Assembly (NCBI GenBank): GCA_048360435.1
Contig: DBGCOP010000009.1
Location: 124,001 to 188,000 of the forward strand
DNA length: 64,000 bases
Direction of reading: 5' to 3'
DNA from: Limenecus sp048360435
Lineage (GTDB): Bacteria; Cyanobacteriota; Vampirovibrionia; Gastranaerophilales; Gastranaerophilaceae
The position numbers and the translations under genes were made by a program. The notes beneath the pieces are model-generated. The model was not told where the DNA came from, did not search any database, and saw only the letters and a program-made list of their open reading frames with translations. Numbering within the stretch: the stretch's first letter is position 1; every line of letters begins with the position of its first letter. Below, piece after piece: positions 27,193 through 35,905 of the stretch.

Positions 27193-28452
27193 TTATACAT
27201 TTGGCAAATCGCCCATAACAACAGCTTCTTCCTTTGCATCAAGATGAAACGCAGTATGAAGTGCCTGAATTGCAGCTTTTGACTGTTCTTTTTCAACAAG
27301 ACAACTAATTTTTATTTCACTTGTTGAAATCATTTTTATATTTATACCGCTTTCAGCCAAAGCTTTAAACATAGAAGCAGCAATACCGGGTCTGTCAACC
27401 ATGCCTGCACCAACAATTGATACTTTAGCAATATCTTCATCAACCAGTACGCCTGAGGCACCAATTTCTTTAATTATTTCTTTTACAATATCCATAGTTT
27501 TTTCATAATCAGATTCAGATACTGTAAATGCAATGTCATTAGTATCATCACTTCTTCCGTATGATTGAATAATCATATCAACACTGACATCAGATTTAGA
27601 AAGCATTTCAAAAATCTTAGCCGCATTACCGGGTTTGTCCGGCACTTCTGTAATAACAACTCTGATTTGAGATAAATCAGAAGCAACACCCGCAACCGGT
27701 TTATAAATTTCCATGTCATCAACTCCTATTATATAAGTTCCTAAATCATCTAATTTAAACGTGCTTCTTACTCTCAAAGGCACTTGATATTGTTTTGCTG
27801 TCTCAACAGAACGCGGATGAAGAACATTTGCACCGACATGAGCAAGCTCAAGCATTTCTTCGTATGAAATTTCTTTTAGTTTAGTAGCCCTGGGCACAAT
27901 GCGAGGATCAGTAGTATAAACACCTTCAACGTCAGTGTAAATATCACATCTGTCCGCTTTCAATGCCCCGGCAATTGCAACAGCCGAAGTATCAGAACCT
28001 CCCCTTCCGAGAGTAGTAATCTCACCTTCAGGTGTAACTCCTTGAAAACCGGCTACAACAATGATTTCACCTTTGTTCAAATGCTCTTTCAATTTATTTG
28101 TTTTTATATCAACAATTCTTGCTTTTGAATGAACACACTCTGTAATAATACCAACTTGCATTGCATTCATACTAACAGCTGCATGTCCTTGCGCTTGTAT
28201 AGCCATTGTCAACAAAGCAATAGAAACTTGTTCGCCTGTTGCAAGGAGCATATCCATTTCTCTTGAGTTTGGGTGAGGAGAAATTTCATTAGCCATCTTT
28301 ACCAAATAATCGGTAGTATGTCCCATTGCAGAAACAACTACAATAACATCATTTCCGTTTTCTTTTTCTTTTATGACCGCAGATGCTACATTTTTAATTT
28401 TATCTGTATCAGCGACAGAAGTACCGCCGAATTTTTGAACAATTATACCCAC
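27193..28452 (-). CDS. lysC: Aspartate kinase
   Basis: Phosphorylates aspartate, the first step to lysine, threonine and methionine. It begins GIIVQKFGGTSVADTDKI and has TTLGRGGSDTSAVA, the aspartokinase signatures, then two ACT domains (from about 260; VVITEVPDKPGNAAKIF and VSIVGAGMVDRPGIAA) for feedback control. Monofunctional, 419 residues. The start is GTG, with GAGG nine bases upstream inside the end of the TPR gene. Last gene of the fliO-neuB-HAD-TPR-lysC run. Confidence 0.95.
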   Translation of the reverse strand: MGIIVQKFGGTSVADTDKIKNVASAVIKEKENGNDVIVVVSAMGHTTDYLVKMANEISPHPNSREMDMLLATGEQVSIALLTMAIQAQGHAAVSMNAMQVGIITECVHSKARIVDIKTNKLKEHLNKGEIIVVAGFQGVTPEGEITTLGRGGSDTSAVAIAGALKADRCDIYTDVEGVYTTDPRIVPRATKLKEISYEEMLELAHVGANVLHPRSVETAKQYQVPLRVRSTFKLDDLGTYIIGVDDMEIYKPVAGVASDLSQIRVVITEVPDKPGNAAKIFEMLSKSDVSVDMIIQSYGRSDDTNDIAFTVSESDYEKTMDIVKEIIKEIGASGVLVDEDIAKVSIVGAGMVDRPGIAASMFKALAESGINIKMISTSEIKISCLVEKEQSKAAIQALHTAFHLDAKEEAVVMGDLPNV

Positions 28453-28464
28453 TTTTTATTAGCC

Positions 28465-30186
28465 TCAATTCAAGTTAAATTTTTCTATAAGTAAATCTCT
28501 TATGACCAGTACCTTATCGTTATTATACAGCTCTAAGAATTTATTACAATATTCACACGCATGTTTTGCTACACTTTGTGAAGTTTCAGGATTATTCAAA
28601 ATTGAGCTAAGCCCTTTCTCTTGCATAGCTAGAAACTCCACAGAAGATTTGAATCCACAAGGTACAGTTTCAAAAACATCGAGCATTTCTTCATGTTTAT
28701 CTAAATAATGCAAACTCTCAGCAAGCCCCAAAAAAGCAATTCCATATTCAGGATCAATTTTCACAGCTGATTCAAATCTTTCTTTAGCTTTTTCATAATC
28801 AGCCAATTTCAGTAAAATTACTCCGTATGCAAAGTTTGTATAAGCAGAATCCTTATCAAGAGAATATGCAGTTCTGATTTTACGTAAGGCTTCTTTTTCA
28901 TCACCTGTTTGAAGCAGCAAATTTGCATAATTTATATATGCCTGAACATGTGAAGGACAATACTCAACACATTTTTTGAAATAGCGTTTTGCATTATCTA
29001 AATCATTTTTTCTGTGATAACAGTTTGCGATATTAAACAAGATTTGATAATTTCTTCTCTCAGAAGAAAAAGCCGCCTGATATAATTCAATTGCTTTATC
29101 ATAATCATTTTTATTAAAAGCCAACGTAGCAAGATTAAACAAAGCCTGCGTATGTTTAGGATTAAGATCAACAACCCTGTTAAAAAACTCCTCAGCTTGA
29201 GTAAATTCATTACTCATCAGGAAGTTTACACCAAGATGAAAAAGAATCATTTCTCTGTCAGGTTCCAGCATCAAAGCTTTATATAATTTTTCCCTCGCTT
29301 CATCTATGTGATTATATTTCTGTAACGCAATACCCCAGTTCGCATAAAACTGTGTATTAGGCTGTGCATTTTGTTCGGCTTCTTCAAAAGTTTTCAGACA
29401 AGCTTCATCCTGAGCAGTGTTGATGAAACATTCAGCAAGTATAATATAGGGTTCAACTCTGGAGGAGTCTAATGATTTAGCTTCCTGTGCATACTGCTGT
29501 GCCAGTTTGTAGTTATTCAACTTCAAATAACAATACGAAAGATAATATAAAGCATCATATCTGTCATCAGTATAGGTAAGTGAGTGGTTAAACTTATTAA
29601 TAGCTTCGTCATAACGTTCCTGCTCTAAAAGTATAATTCCCCACAGAAACGGTATAAGAGGATTTATCGGATTTAAAGATACAGCCTTCTTGAATTTTTC
29701 TTCAGCTTCCAATTTTCTGTTTGCCCTTGCGAGTGATATACCCCAGTTCAGATAAATGTCAGGATCTCTTGAATCAAATTTTTGTGCCAGTTTATAAATA
29801 TCAATTGCACCTTTTAAATCCCCGATTTCAGATAAAGCTGATGCCCACATAGCATAAGCTTTAGAATTAAATTTATCTATTTTTACAGCTTTTCTGAAAT
29901 TCTTTATTGCTTCTTCAAAATTCTTTTGTTTTATTTGAGCAATTCCAAGATTTATATATGCACTCGGATGCTGATTCGCCATTAAAGTAGCAGTTCTCAG
30001 CTTATCTACCGCCTCATCAATTTTTCCTTTGCCTGCAAGCTGAATACCCCAATTCATATACGCCATAGCAGGTATCTCAGAAGTCTGGGAAACTTCTGTA
30101 TAATCCTTTACAAATTTGTCTAATTTATTTATTTTCTGTTTCAGCAAGCTGCTCAGATTAAAAATTTTAGAAAATTTATGTGTCAT
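28465..30186 (-). CDS. Large TPR-repeat protein
   Basis: 573 residues made almost entirely of tetratricopeptide repeats (about 14), for example AMAYMNWGIQLAGKGKIDEA, PSAYINLGIAQIKQKNFEEA and VQAYINYANLLLQTGDEKEA. There is no signal peptide or membrane segment, so it is predicted to be cytoplasmic. Three bases separate it from the upstream HAD gene. TPR proteins often accompany glycosylation or flagellar assembly genes, which fits fliO and neuB in the same operon, but no function is proven by sequence. Confidence 0.85.
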   Translation of the reverse strand: MTHKFSKIFNLSSLLKQKINKLDKFVKDYTEVSQTSEIPAMAYMNWGIQLAGKGKIDEAVDKLRTATLMANQHPSAYINLGIAQIKQKNFEEAIKNFRKAVKIDKFNSKAYAMWASALSEIGDLKGAIDIYKLAQKFDSRDPDIYLNWGISLARANRKLEAEEKFKKAVSLNPINPLIPFLWGIILLEQERYDEAINKFNHSLTYTDDRYDALYYLSYCYLKLNNYKLAQQYAQEAKSLDSSRVEPYIILAECFINTAQDEACLKTFEEAEQNAQPNTQFYANWGIALQKYNHIDEAREKLYKALMLEPDREMILFHLGVNFLMSNEFTQAEEFFNRVVDLNPKHTQALFNLATLAFNKNDYDKAIELYQAAFSSERRNYQILFNIANCYHRKNDLDNAKRYFKKCVEYCPSHVQAYINYANLLLQTGDEKEALRKIRTAYSLDKDSAYTNFAYGVILLKLADYEKAKERFESAVKIDPEYGIAFLGLAESLHYLDKHEEMLDVFETVPCGFKSSVEFLAMQEKGLSSILNNPETSQSVAKHACEYCNKFLELYNNDKVLVIRDLLIEKFNLN

Positions 30187-30189
30187 TTT

Positions 30190-30690
30190 TTATTGCTGAA
30201 CCTTTAATTCAAGTATATTATCCACAATTTCCCTGAAGGCTCCACACCCTGCCGGAGCTTTTGTTATTTGAATATGAGGCAAATGCTTTACTTTATAATT
30301 TGCATCTTCTACGGTTATAGCATATTTTACATGATTTAAACAGTCTATGTCATTAATATCATCACCGATATATAATATTTCTTCATCTTTAAAACCATAT
30401 TTTTCTTGTATCTCAAGAAGAACAGGCAGCTTATTTCGAATTCCCTGATGAATATCTTCAAGTGCAAATTTTTCTGCAACATAATCAATTTCCGCACTTT
30501 TTTCTCCTGAGATAATTCCAACTTTTATGTTGTTTCTAACAGCTATTGCTACTCCCATTAAATCTTTGAAACTAAGTTTTTTTAGTCTGGTATTTTCATT
30601 TAAAATATATACAGAATTATCCGTAAAAATGCCATCAAAATCAGAAACAATCATTTTTATATTTTCCGAAACATTCAAAGTTTTATACAT
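30190..30690 (-). CDS. KdsC-like HAD phosphatase
   Basis: Small HAD hydrolase without cap domain, like KDO-8-phosphate phosphatase. Motif I is SDFDGIFTDNS, motif II GIISGEKS and motif IV YIGDDINDIDCL. 166 residues. KdsC and sialic-acid 9-phosphate phosphatases belong here. Its ATG follows the neuB stop with no gap (TAAATG), so it probably acts in the same nonulosonate route, removing phosphate from the NeuB product. KdsC itself is the alternative if a KDO pathway exists elsewhere. Confidence 0.82.
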   Translation of the reverse strand: MYKTLNVSENIKMIVSDFDGIFTDNSVYILNENTRLKKLSFKDLMGVAIAVRNNIKVGIISGEKSAEIDYVAEKFALEDIHQGIRNKLPVLLEIQEKYGFKDEEILYIGDDINDIDCLNHVKYAITVEDANYKVKHLPHIQITKAPAGCGAFREIVDNILELKVQQ

Positions 30691-31578
30691 TTATACTAAA
30701 GCTCCTTCCGAACCAGACTTTCTCAATTTTTTCTTAACAGGAATTTCTGAATCATACACTTTTTTAATACCATCTCCGAGAATGGTCTTCACCTCTCTTA
30801 TATCTCTAACCATTCGTCTCAACCCTTCCGGCTCAAGACTGGCTGCTTGATCTGAGCCCCACAGAGTTCTATCCACCGTGATATGACGTTCTACTGAATT
30901 TGCACCAAGCTCAACAGAAAGAATTGAAGGTAAAAGCCCCTTTTCATGTCCGCTGTATCCGACAGGGCAGCTGAATTCTTTTCTATATGCTTCTATAACC
31001 CTTAAATTAATTTCTTTATGCTCATTAGGATAAGTAGAAGTACAATGATAAAGCACAAGATTGTCTTCACCAAGAAGGTTTACTGCATGCCTGATCTCTT
31101 CCATGGAACTCATTCCGGTAGACAATAAAATAGGCTTGTTCTTGCTTTTTATATAAAGCAAAAGATCATCATCCGTTAAAAGAGCGGAAGCAATTTTGTG
31201 ACAAGGCACATCAAACTGTTCAATAAAATCAACAGAATCCCTGTCCCAGCAAGATGCAAACCAGAGAATTTTTCTGGCTTTGCAATATTCATCTATTTCC
31301 TTATAATCATCAAAACTCAATTCCAGTCCGAGCTTCAAATCTCTGTTAGTATTACCGTAATAATTCGGACGATAAACATCCAGCTCTTCAGGTGTATATA
31401 CCTTTGTCACAGTTCTTTTTTGAAATTTAACAGCATCACACCCGGCCATTACAGCTTCATCTATCATTTTTTTTGCAAGTGCAACACAACCGTTGTGATT
31501 AATACCGATTTCAGCAATTATAAAACAGGGGTAATTATCCCCCACTATTTTGTTGGCAATTTTTACTTCTTTTCTCAC
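30691..31578 (-). CDS. neuB: NeuB-family nonulosonate synthase lacking the C-terminal SAF domain
   Basis: Condenses PEP with a hexose derivative to form a nine-carbon acidic sugar. It shows IIAEIGINHNGCVALA, DAVKFQKRT, LSTGMSSMEEI and NSVERHITVDRTLWGSDQAAS. At 295 residues it ends soon after the barrel. The antifreeze-like SAF domain (about 60 residues) found in Neu5Ac, legionaminate and pseudaminate synthases is absent. The start is GTG, preceded by GGAG. The HAD phosphatase next to it could point to a 9-phosphate intermediate. Which nonulosonate is made cannot be told. Confidence 0.82.
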   Translation of the reverse strand: MRKEVKIANKIVGDNYPCFIIAEIGINHNGCVALAKKMIDEAVMAGCDAVKFQKRTVTKVYTPEELDVYRPNYYGNTNRDLKLGLELSFDDYKEIDEYCKARKILWFASCWDRDSVDFIEQFDVPCHKIASALLTDDDLLLYIKSKNKPILLSTGMSSMEEIRHAVNLLGEDNLVLYHCTSTYPNEHKEINLRVIEAYRKEFSCPVGYSGHEKGLLPSILSVELGANSVERHITVDRTLWGSDQAASLEPEGLRRMVRDIREVKTILGDGIKKVYDSEIPVKKKLRKSGSEGALV

Positions 31579-31606
31579 TTAAAAACTCCAGATAAAAGTT
31601 CAAATA

Positions 31607-32119
31607 CTAATTCTTATACTTTTTATAAATATCATCAATGTTTATAGATTTTTTAACTTCCTGCGAAGCTTCACTATCCTGTGTTGATGAAAGAACAACA
31701 GAATCACTTAATGTGGATGTACTCTTAACATCCTCACTATCATTATCGAATTCTTTCAACACATTGATATGACTTGGTGTAGAAGCTATAAGCATGATTT
31801 TGTTTTTCATTTCAACAGAATACAAAAACCTTTGCTGTCCTAAAGGCATAGACTGAAGTACTCTAAACTTGAAAACATCATCATCTTGAGTACCGATTTT
31901 ATTCAATCTTTCTCTGTTAACAACATTCAATTTTGCATAAATCCAGCCTGTTGCATATATGAGCGCTATAACAAGAAGCATTGAAACTACAAGATTCAAC
32001 AGACTCGGCATACCGGTTTCATGAGACATCGTTTGCCTCATAATATCAGGTATATCAACAGCAAATACTGCATTCATATTAAACAAAACAGCAGATAAAG
32101 TAAGCAATATTTTTTTCAT
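31607..32119 (-). CDS. fliO: Flagellar biosynthesis protein FliO-like
   Basis: The ATG at 32119 gives a Sec signal (MKKILLTLSAVLFNMNAVFA). A short periplasmic stretch, one membrane helix (LLNLVVSMLLVIALIYATGW) and a small cytoplasmic domain follow. VLQSMPLGQQRFLYSVEMKN then KIMLIASTPSHINVL matches the FliO domain position by position. FliO helps assemble the FliP-FliQ-FliR export gate. A Ser/Thr-rich acidic tail follows. No fliP, fliQ or fliR is adjacent, which is unusual. It heads the operon with neuB 28 bases downstream. Confidence 0.72.
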   Translation of the reverse strand: MKKILLTLSAVLFNMNAVFAVDIPDIMRQTMSHETGMPSLLNLVVSMLLVIALIYATGWIYAKLNVVNRERLNKIGTQDDDVFKFRVLQSMPLGQQRFLYSVEMKNKIMLIASTPSHINVLKEFDNDSEDVKSTSTLSDSVVLSSTQDSEASQEVKKSINIDDIYKKYKN

Positions 32120-32275
32120 AAAAACCGACCCCAATTGTCTTTTCCGTTTGTTATATATTACCACAAGAACAAAATTTACACCAAAAATACTTCATTAAAA
32201 TGAATTTAAAAAAAATGACAAAGGAAAAAAAGAAAAATACCGACTTTATAAATAATACAAAATCAGAGGTAAATT

Positions 32276-32488
32276 ATGAATTGTTCAATTGTTGAATACC
32301 CTGCACTTGTGTATAAAAACAATAAAAACAATGTATTTATTGCAAACTGCATCATAAAAAATCTAATCGGTTACGGACAAACTGAAAAAGATGCACTCGT
32401 CAATCTTGAAAAAGTACTAAAAAAAGTCAGTTCAGAATATCCGATAAAAGTAAAACCAGTATATAGATATCTCTCAAAGTTAAGTTAG
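32276..32488 (+). CDS. Orphan HicB-like small protein
   Basis: 70 residues with the HicB/UPF0150 antitoxin fold pattern: strand SIVEYPALVY, strand NVFIANCIIKNLIGYG, then the helix QTEKDALVNLEKVLKKV. AGAGG lies 7 bases before the ATG. It has no C-terminal DNA-binding domain and no HicA toxin beside it, so it may be a solitary RNase-H-like domain protein. Its stop overlaps a convergent 59-residue ORF by four bases. Confidence 0.6.
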   Translation: MNCSIVEYPALVYKNNKNNVFIANCIIKNLIGYGQTEKDALVNLEKVLKKVSSEYPIKVKPVYRYLSKLS

Positions 32489-32664
32489 CAGAAAGACAAT
32501 CCAAGATTTTCATTGATTGAAATTTGCGGAAGCTGCAATTCCAATTTTGGAAGTTTTTTTAGTATTTTAGGTAAATTTAAAATTTGCTGACAATTGTTAT
32601 TTTGTTTGTTTTGTTGAACATAACCGTAAAAATAAACGGTTGTACAATTTTTAGCTGCACTCAT
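32485..32664 (-). CDS. Small hypothetical protein (59 aa), Gln/Asn/Leu-rich
   Basis: The minus-strand ATG at 32664 opens 59 codons, MSAAKNCTTVYFYGYVQQNK to LGLSFC. GAGG lies seven bases upstream. The middle is leucine-rich with regular spacing (ILNLPKILKKLPKLELQLPQI). The upstream DNA carries TTTTTATATAAGT, as does the region before the RHH gene. It is not similar to HicA. It is convergent with the HicB-like gene, overlapping by four bases. No family recognised. Confidence 0.45.
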   Translation of the reverse strand: MSAAKNCTTVYFYGYVQQNKQNNNCQQILNLPKILKKLPKLELQLPQISINENLGLSFC

Positions 32665-32764
32665 TTTTGCCTCGTATCTTTTTGTTAGTCTAATTTTTTA
32701 TAATCCCACTTATATAAAAATTTTTTTTTAACAATTATTGCCTTTTTAAAGCAAAAACATATAC

Positions 32765-32798
32765 TTTTGTAACAATTTTGTATAGTTATGTTACAAAA
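32765..32798 (+). promoter_or_regulatory. 10-bp inverted repeat upstream of glnA
   Basis: TTTTGTAACA (32765-32774) and TGTTACAAAA (32789-32798) are perfect complements around a 14-base spacer that contains TATAGT, a possible -10. It is a likely regulator site for nitrogen control. Spacing does not match the NtcA (GTA-N8-TAC) or GlnR boxes, so the regulator is open. Confidence 0.5.
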
Positions 32799-32853
32799 TC
32801 AGGTAAATTTTGTTTACTTGACTAGATATATCGTACTGAAAGATAATGAGTAT

Positions 32854-34185
32854 ATGCTATCTAACCTGGAAATAAAAGAACTAATAAAAGAAAAAAATAT
32901 TTCTACGATTTTTCTGCAATTTATTGACATAAATGGCAATATAAAAACGCTTAATGTTCCGTCAGCACAAATAGATGACATACTTGACGGGAAAATAATG
33001 TTTGACGGTTCTTCAATCAGCGGTTTCAGACAAAATGAAACAATGGATCTTGTATTTCATCCGGATATAAGCACATTCGCTGTTTTTCCATTCAAATTTT
33101 CTAACCAGAAAACAACAGCACGTTTTATTTGTGACATCCATAATGCTGACGGAACTCCGTTTTCAGGGTGCCCGCGATCTAATTTGAAAAAGGTCATAAA
33201 AAATTCAAGAGATACCTATGGATGTACTATGCAAATAGGGCCTGAAGTCGAGTTTTTTCTCTTCAAAACAGATGACAACAATAATATTCTAAATACAGAT
33301 ACACAAAAAACAGGTTATTATGACACAAATTTGAGCAACAAATATGATGAAATGATGCTCCAAATGATGTTGGCTTTACAGGAACTCGGCTTTGAAATAG
33401 ATGCACTTCACCATGAAGGTGCACCATTTCAACATGAAGTTGATTTAGGCTATGATGAAATTTTAAAAGCAGCTGACAATTTAATAACTTTCAAGTTTGT
33501 CATAAAAACAATTGCTAACAATTTTGGGTTCAAGGCTTCATTTATGCCCAAACCTATTTACGGAAAAAACGGTTCCGGGCTTCACCTTAATATTTCACTT
33601 TCCGATGAACAAGGAAAAAATATATTTTACGACAAAGAAAGACAGTACCAACTTTCTGAAACAGCAATGAATTCAATAGGCTCTTTGTTAAAGAATATAA
33701 AAGGCATAACTGCTGTATTAAATCCCACTATCAACAGTTACAAAAGGCTTGTCAAAGACTATGAAGCTCCTATATATCTTGTATGGTCAGTAGTCACAAG
33801 AAGTGCATTAATAAGAATTCCACAAAAAAGAGGCAATTCAACAAGACTTGAACTGCGTTCACCTGATCCTGCAATGAATCCATATCTGGCTTTCGCTGTA
33901 ATATTACAAACCTGTATGGATGGAATAAGAAATTCTGTGGATCCGCCTCAACCTGTTGAAAAAAATCTCTTTCTCTTTTCAAGCAACGAAATAAAACAAA
34001 GAAAAATTAAATCACTTCCTAGAAATCTGTTTACAGCACTTGAAGAGTTTGAAAAAAGTCTTGTTGCACAGGCTGCACTTGGAGATTTTCTATATAACGA
34101 ATTTTTATACGCGAAGAAAAAAGAATGGAACGAATATCGCAAACAGGTAACTCCATGGGAGTTAAAAAAATACCTTGATATATAA
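32854..34185 (+). CDS. glnA: Glutamine synthetase, type I
   Basis: ATP-dependent ammonium assimilation to glutamine. The ATG at 32854 gives LSNLEIKELIKEKNIS, the usual start, and 443 residues, the size of the short GSI-alpha class. The longer frame from 32788 would run through the upstream dyad. Motifs are MFDGSSISGF, GPEVEFFLF, NGSGLHLNISL and RIPQKRGNSTRLELRSPD. The adenylylation-type tyrosine region of GSI-beta is not evident. gltD follows after 41 bases. Confidence 0.94.
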   Translation: MLSNLEIKELIKEKNISTIFLQFIDINGNIKTLNVPSAQIDDILDGKIMFDGSSISGFRQNETMDLVFHPDISTFAVFPFKFSNQKTTARFICDIHNADGTPFSGCPRSNLKKVIKNSRDTYGCTMQIGPEVEFFLFKTDDNNNILNTDTQKTGYYDTNLSNKYDEMMLQMMLALQELGFEIDALHHEGAPFQHEVDLGYDEILKAADNLITFKFVIKTIANNFGFKASFMPKPIYGKNGSGLHLNISLSDEQGKNIFYDKERQYQLSETAMNSIGSLLKNIKGITAVLNPTINSYKRLVKDYEAPIYLVWSVVTRSALIRIPQKRGNSTRLELRSPDPAMNPYLAFAVILQTCMDGIRNSVDPPQPVEKNLFLFSSNEIKQRKIKSLPRNLFTALEEFEKSLVAQAALGDFLYNEFLYAKKKEWNEYRKQVTPWELKKYLDI

Positions 34186-34226
34186 TCAGAAAAATTTATT
34201 TATATTATAATTTTTTATAATGAGTT

Positions 34227-35630
34227 ATGGCAATTGGAGAATTAGGAAAAATGGAAAAAGTTGAAAGACAACACCCTGTTGAACAGGATCCTCAAATAAG
34301 AAGAACAAATTTTGATGCAGTTGAAAGCAATTTCACAGATGAACAGGCAGCTTTAGAAGCATCAAGATGTCTTCACTGTAAAAATGCAAAATGTGTAAAA
34401 GGCTGTCCTGTTAATATACAAATTCCTGACTTTATCGCAGCAATTAAAGAAGGCGATATAGAAAAAGCCGGAGATATAATAAGAGAAACAAGTATGCTTC
34501 CCTCTGTCTGCGGTCGTGTATGCCCGCAGGAAAGACAATGCGAAGGAAACTGCATTTTAGGAATAAAAGGCAAAGCTGTTGCAATCGGTGCTCTCGAAAG
34601 GTATGTCGGAGACAAAACAAATGCAAAAACAGGAGAAATTAAAGATAAAAATAAAAAAGTAGCAATTGTTGGTTCAGGCTGCGCAGGCATTACAGCTGCC
34701 GCGGATTTAAGAAAAGCAGGCTATGATGTAACTGTTTTTGAAGCACTCCACAAACTTGGCGGCGTTTTAAGATACGGTATTCCTCCATTCAGACTTCCGA
34801 GAACAGTTCTTGACAGAGAAATTGAAGGTTTGAAAAATATCGGTGTTAAATTTGAAAAGAATGTTATTGTAGGTAAATCAATCACTATCAACCAGCTTAA
34901 AGAAGACGGCTTTGATGCAATCTTTTTATGCTCAGGTGCCGGCTTGCCAAAGATGATGAATATACCAGGAGAAAACCTAAACGGTGTATACTCAGCTAAT
35001 GAATTTTTAACACGTGTAAACCTTATGCACGCCAACGAAGCAAAAACACCAACCCCTCTTAAAGTTGGCGAAAAAGTAGCTGTGATAGGCGGAGGAAATG
35101 TTGCAATGGATGCAGCAAGAACCGCAGTCAGAGTAGGCTACAAAGATGTTTACATCGCATATAGAAGAACAGAGGCAGAACTTCCTGCCAGGCTTGAAGA
35201 AATCAGACACGCAAAAGAAGAAGGTGTTGTCTTCAAATTCTTACATGCTCCAGCTGAAATCATAGGAGAAGACGGCTATGTTAAAGCTATGAAATTTGAC
35301 ATTATGGAGCTGGGTGAACCCGATGCTTCAGGCAGAAGAAGACCAGTCCCGACAGGTGAATCCGTCACTATGGAATTAGATGCAGTCATTGTAGCTCTCG
35401 GTACAGGCCCGAACCCGATTATTCAAACATCAGCAGAAAAAGAAGGTCTTGAACTTGAAACAAATAACAGAGGCTACATCATTGTAAATGCAGAAACTGG
35501 CGAAACTTCTATCCCAGGTGTCTATGCAGGCGGAGACGTTGCTCCGACAGGTGAATCAAATGCAATTAATGCAATGGGAGCCGGCAAACGCGCTGCCAAA
35601 GCAATGGATGAATATCTGCAAAATTTATAA
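34227..35630 (+). CDS. gltD: Glutamate synthase (NADPH) small subunit
   Basis: FAD/NADPH oxidoreductase that feeds electrons to glutamate synthase, pairing functionally with the preceding glnA. The N-terminal iron-sulfur domain has CLHCKNAKCVKGCP and SVCGRVCPQERQCEGNC. Two dinucleotide folds follow (VAIVGSGCAGITAAADL and VAVIGGGNVAMDAAR), and the end carries GVYAGGDVAPTGES. 467 residues. No large subunit (gltB) is adjacent. Related homotetrameric enzymes also act as NADH-dependent ferredoxin oxidoreductases. Confidence 0.93.
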   Translation: MAIGELGKMEKVERQHPVEQDPQIRRTNFDAVESNFTDEQAALEASRCLHCKNAKCVKGCPVNIQIPDFIAAIKEGDIEKAGDIIRETSMLPSVCGRVCPQERQCEGNCILGIKGKAVAIGALERYVGDKTNAKTGEIKDKNKKVAIVGSGCAGITAAADLRKAGYDVTVFEALHKLGGVLRYGIPPFRLPRTVLDREIEGLKNIGVKFEKNVIVGKSITINQLKEDGFDAIFLCSGAGLPKMMNIPGENLNGVYSANEFLTRVNLMHANEAKTPTPLKVGEKVAVIGGGNVAMDAARTAVRVGYKDVYIAYRRTEAELPARLEEIRHAKEEGVVFKFLHAPAEIIGEDGYVKAMKFDIMELGEPDASGRRRPVPTGESVTMELDAVIVALGTGPNPIIQTSAEKEGLELETNNRGYIIVNAETGETSIPGVYAGGDVAPTGESNAINAMGAGKRAAKAMDEYLQNL

Positions 35631-35632
35631 AC

Positions 35633-35875
35633 ATGGGAAAAGCAAAAAAAAGAAATTTTCATAACTGTGTAAATTCAGGCGGAGCAATGAATTCATTTCC
35701 GCCTGTGTTTACTCGTGAAGAAGCCGTCAGTCGTGTTATTGAAGCTATCACGGCAAATGACTTCGGTCCCCAGACAAAGGATATTATAACTCTGTTTGGA
35801 ATTACCGCAGAAGAGCTGGCCGAAGCAGGAGCGGCTTATGAAGATTTAGTTGCTTTAAAAGCTATTCTTAAATAA
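35633..35875 (+). CDS. Small hypothetical protein
   Basis: 80 residues from the ATG two bases after gltD. A second ATG at 35687, shortly after GGCGGAG, would give 62 residues starting MNSFPPVFTREEAVSRVIEA. The C-terminal part is helical (EEAVSRVIEAI, AEELAEAGAAYEDLVALKAI) and resembles a small helical-bundle or HTH-like domain, but I assign no family. It is probably cotranscribed with glnA-gltD. Confidence 0.6.
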   Translation: MGKAKKRNFHNCVNSGGAMNSFPPVFTREEAVSRVIEAITANDFGPQTKDIITLFGITAEELAEAGAAYEDLVALKAILK

Positions 35876-35905
35876 AAGGCTATACCCAAAAGAATCAATA
35901 TCTTT

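Noticed and set aside
31198..31647. Plus-strand 149-codon ORF across neuB and the fliO end
   Set aside because: Antisense to neuB with strong family motifs on the other strand. The Ile/Phe-rich translation is typical of antisense reading in AT-rich DNA.
32276..32664. HicA-HicB toxin-antitoxin module
   Set aside because: The HicB-like protein lacks the DNA-binding tail and the neighbouring 59-residue ORF has none of the HicA features (no dsRNA-binding-like GSHH region), so a toxin-antitoxin call is not supported.
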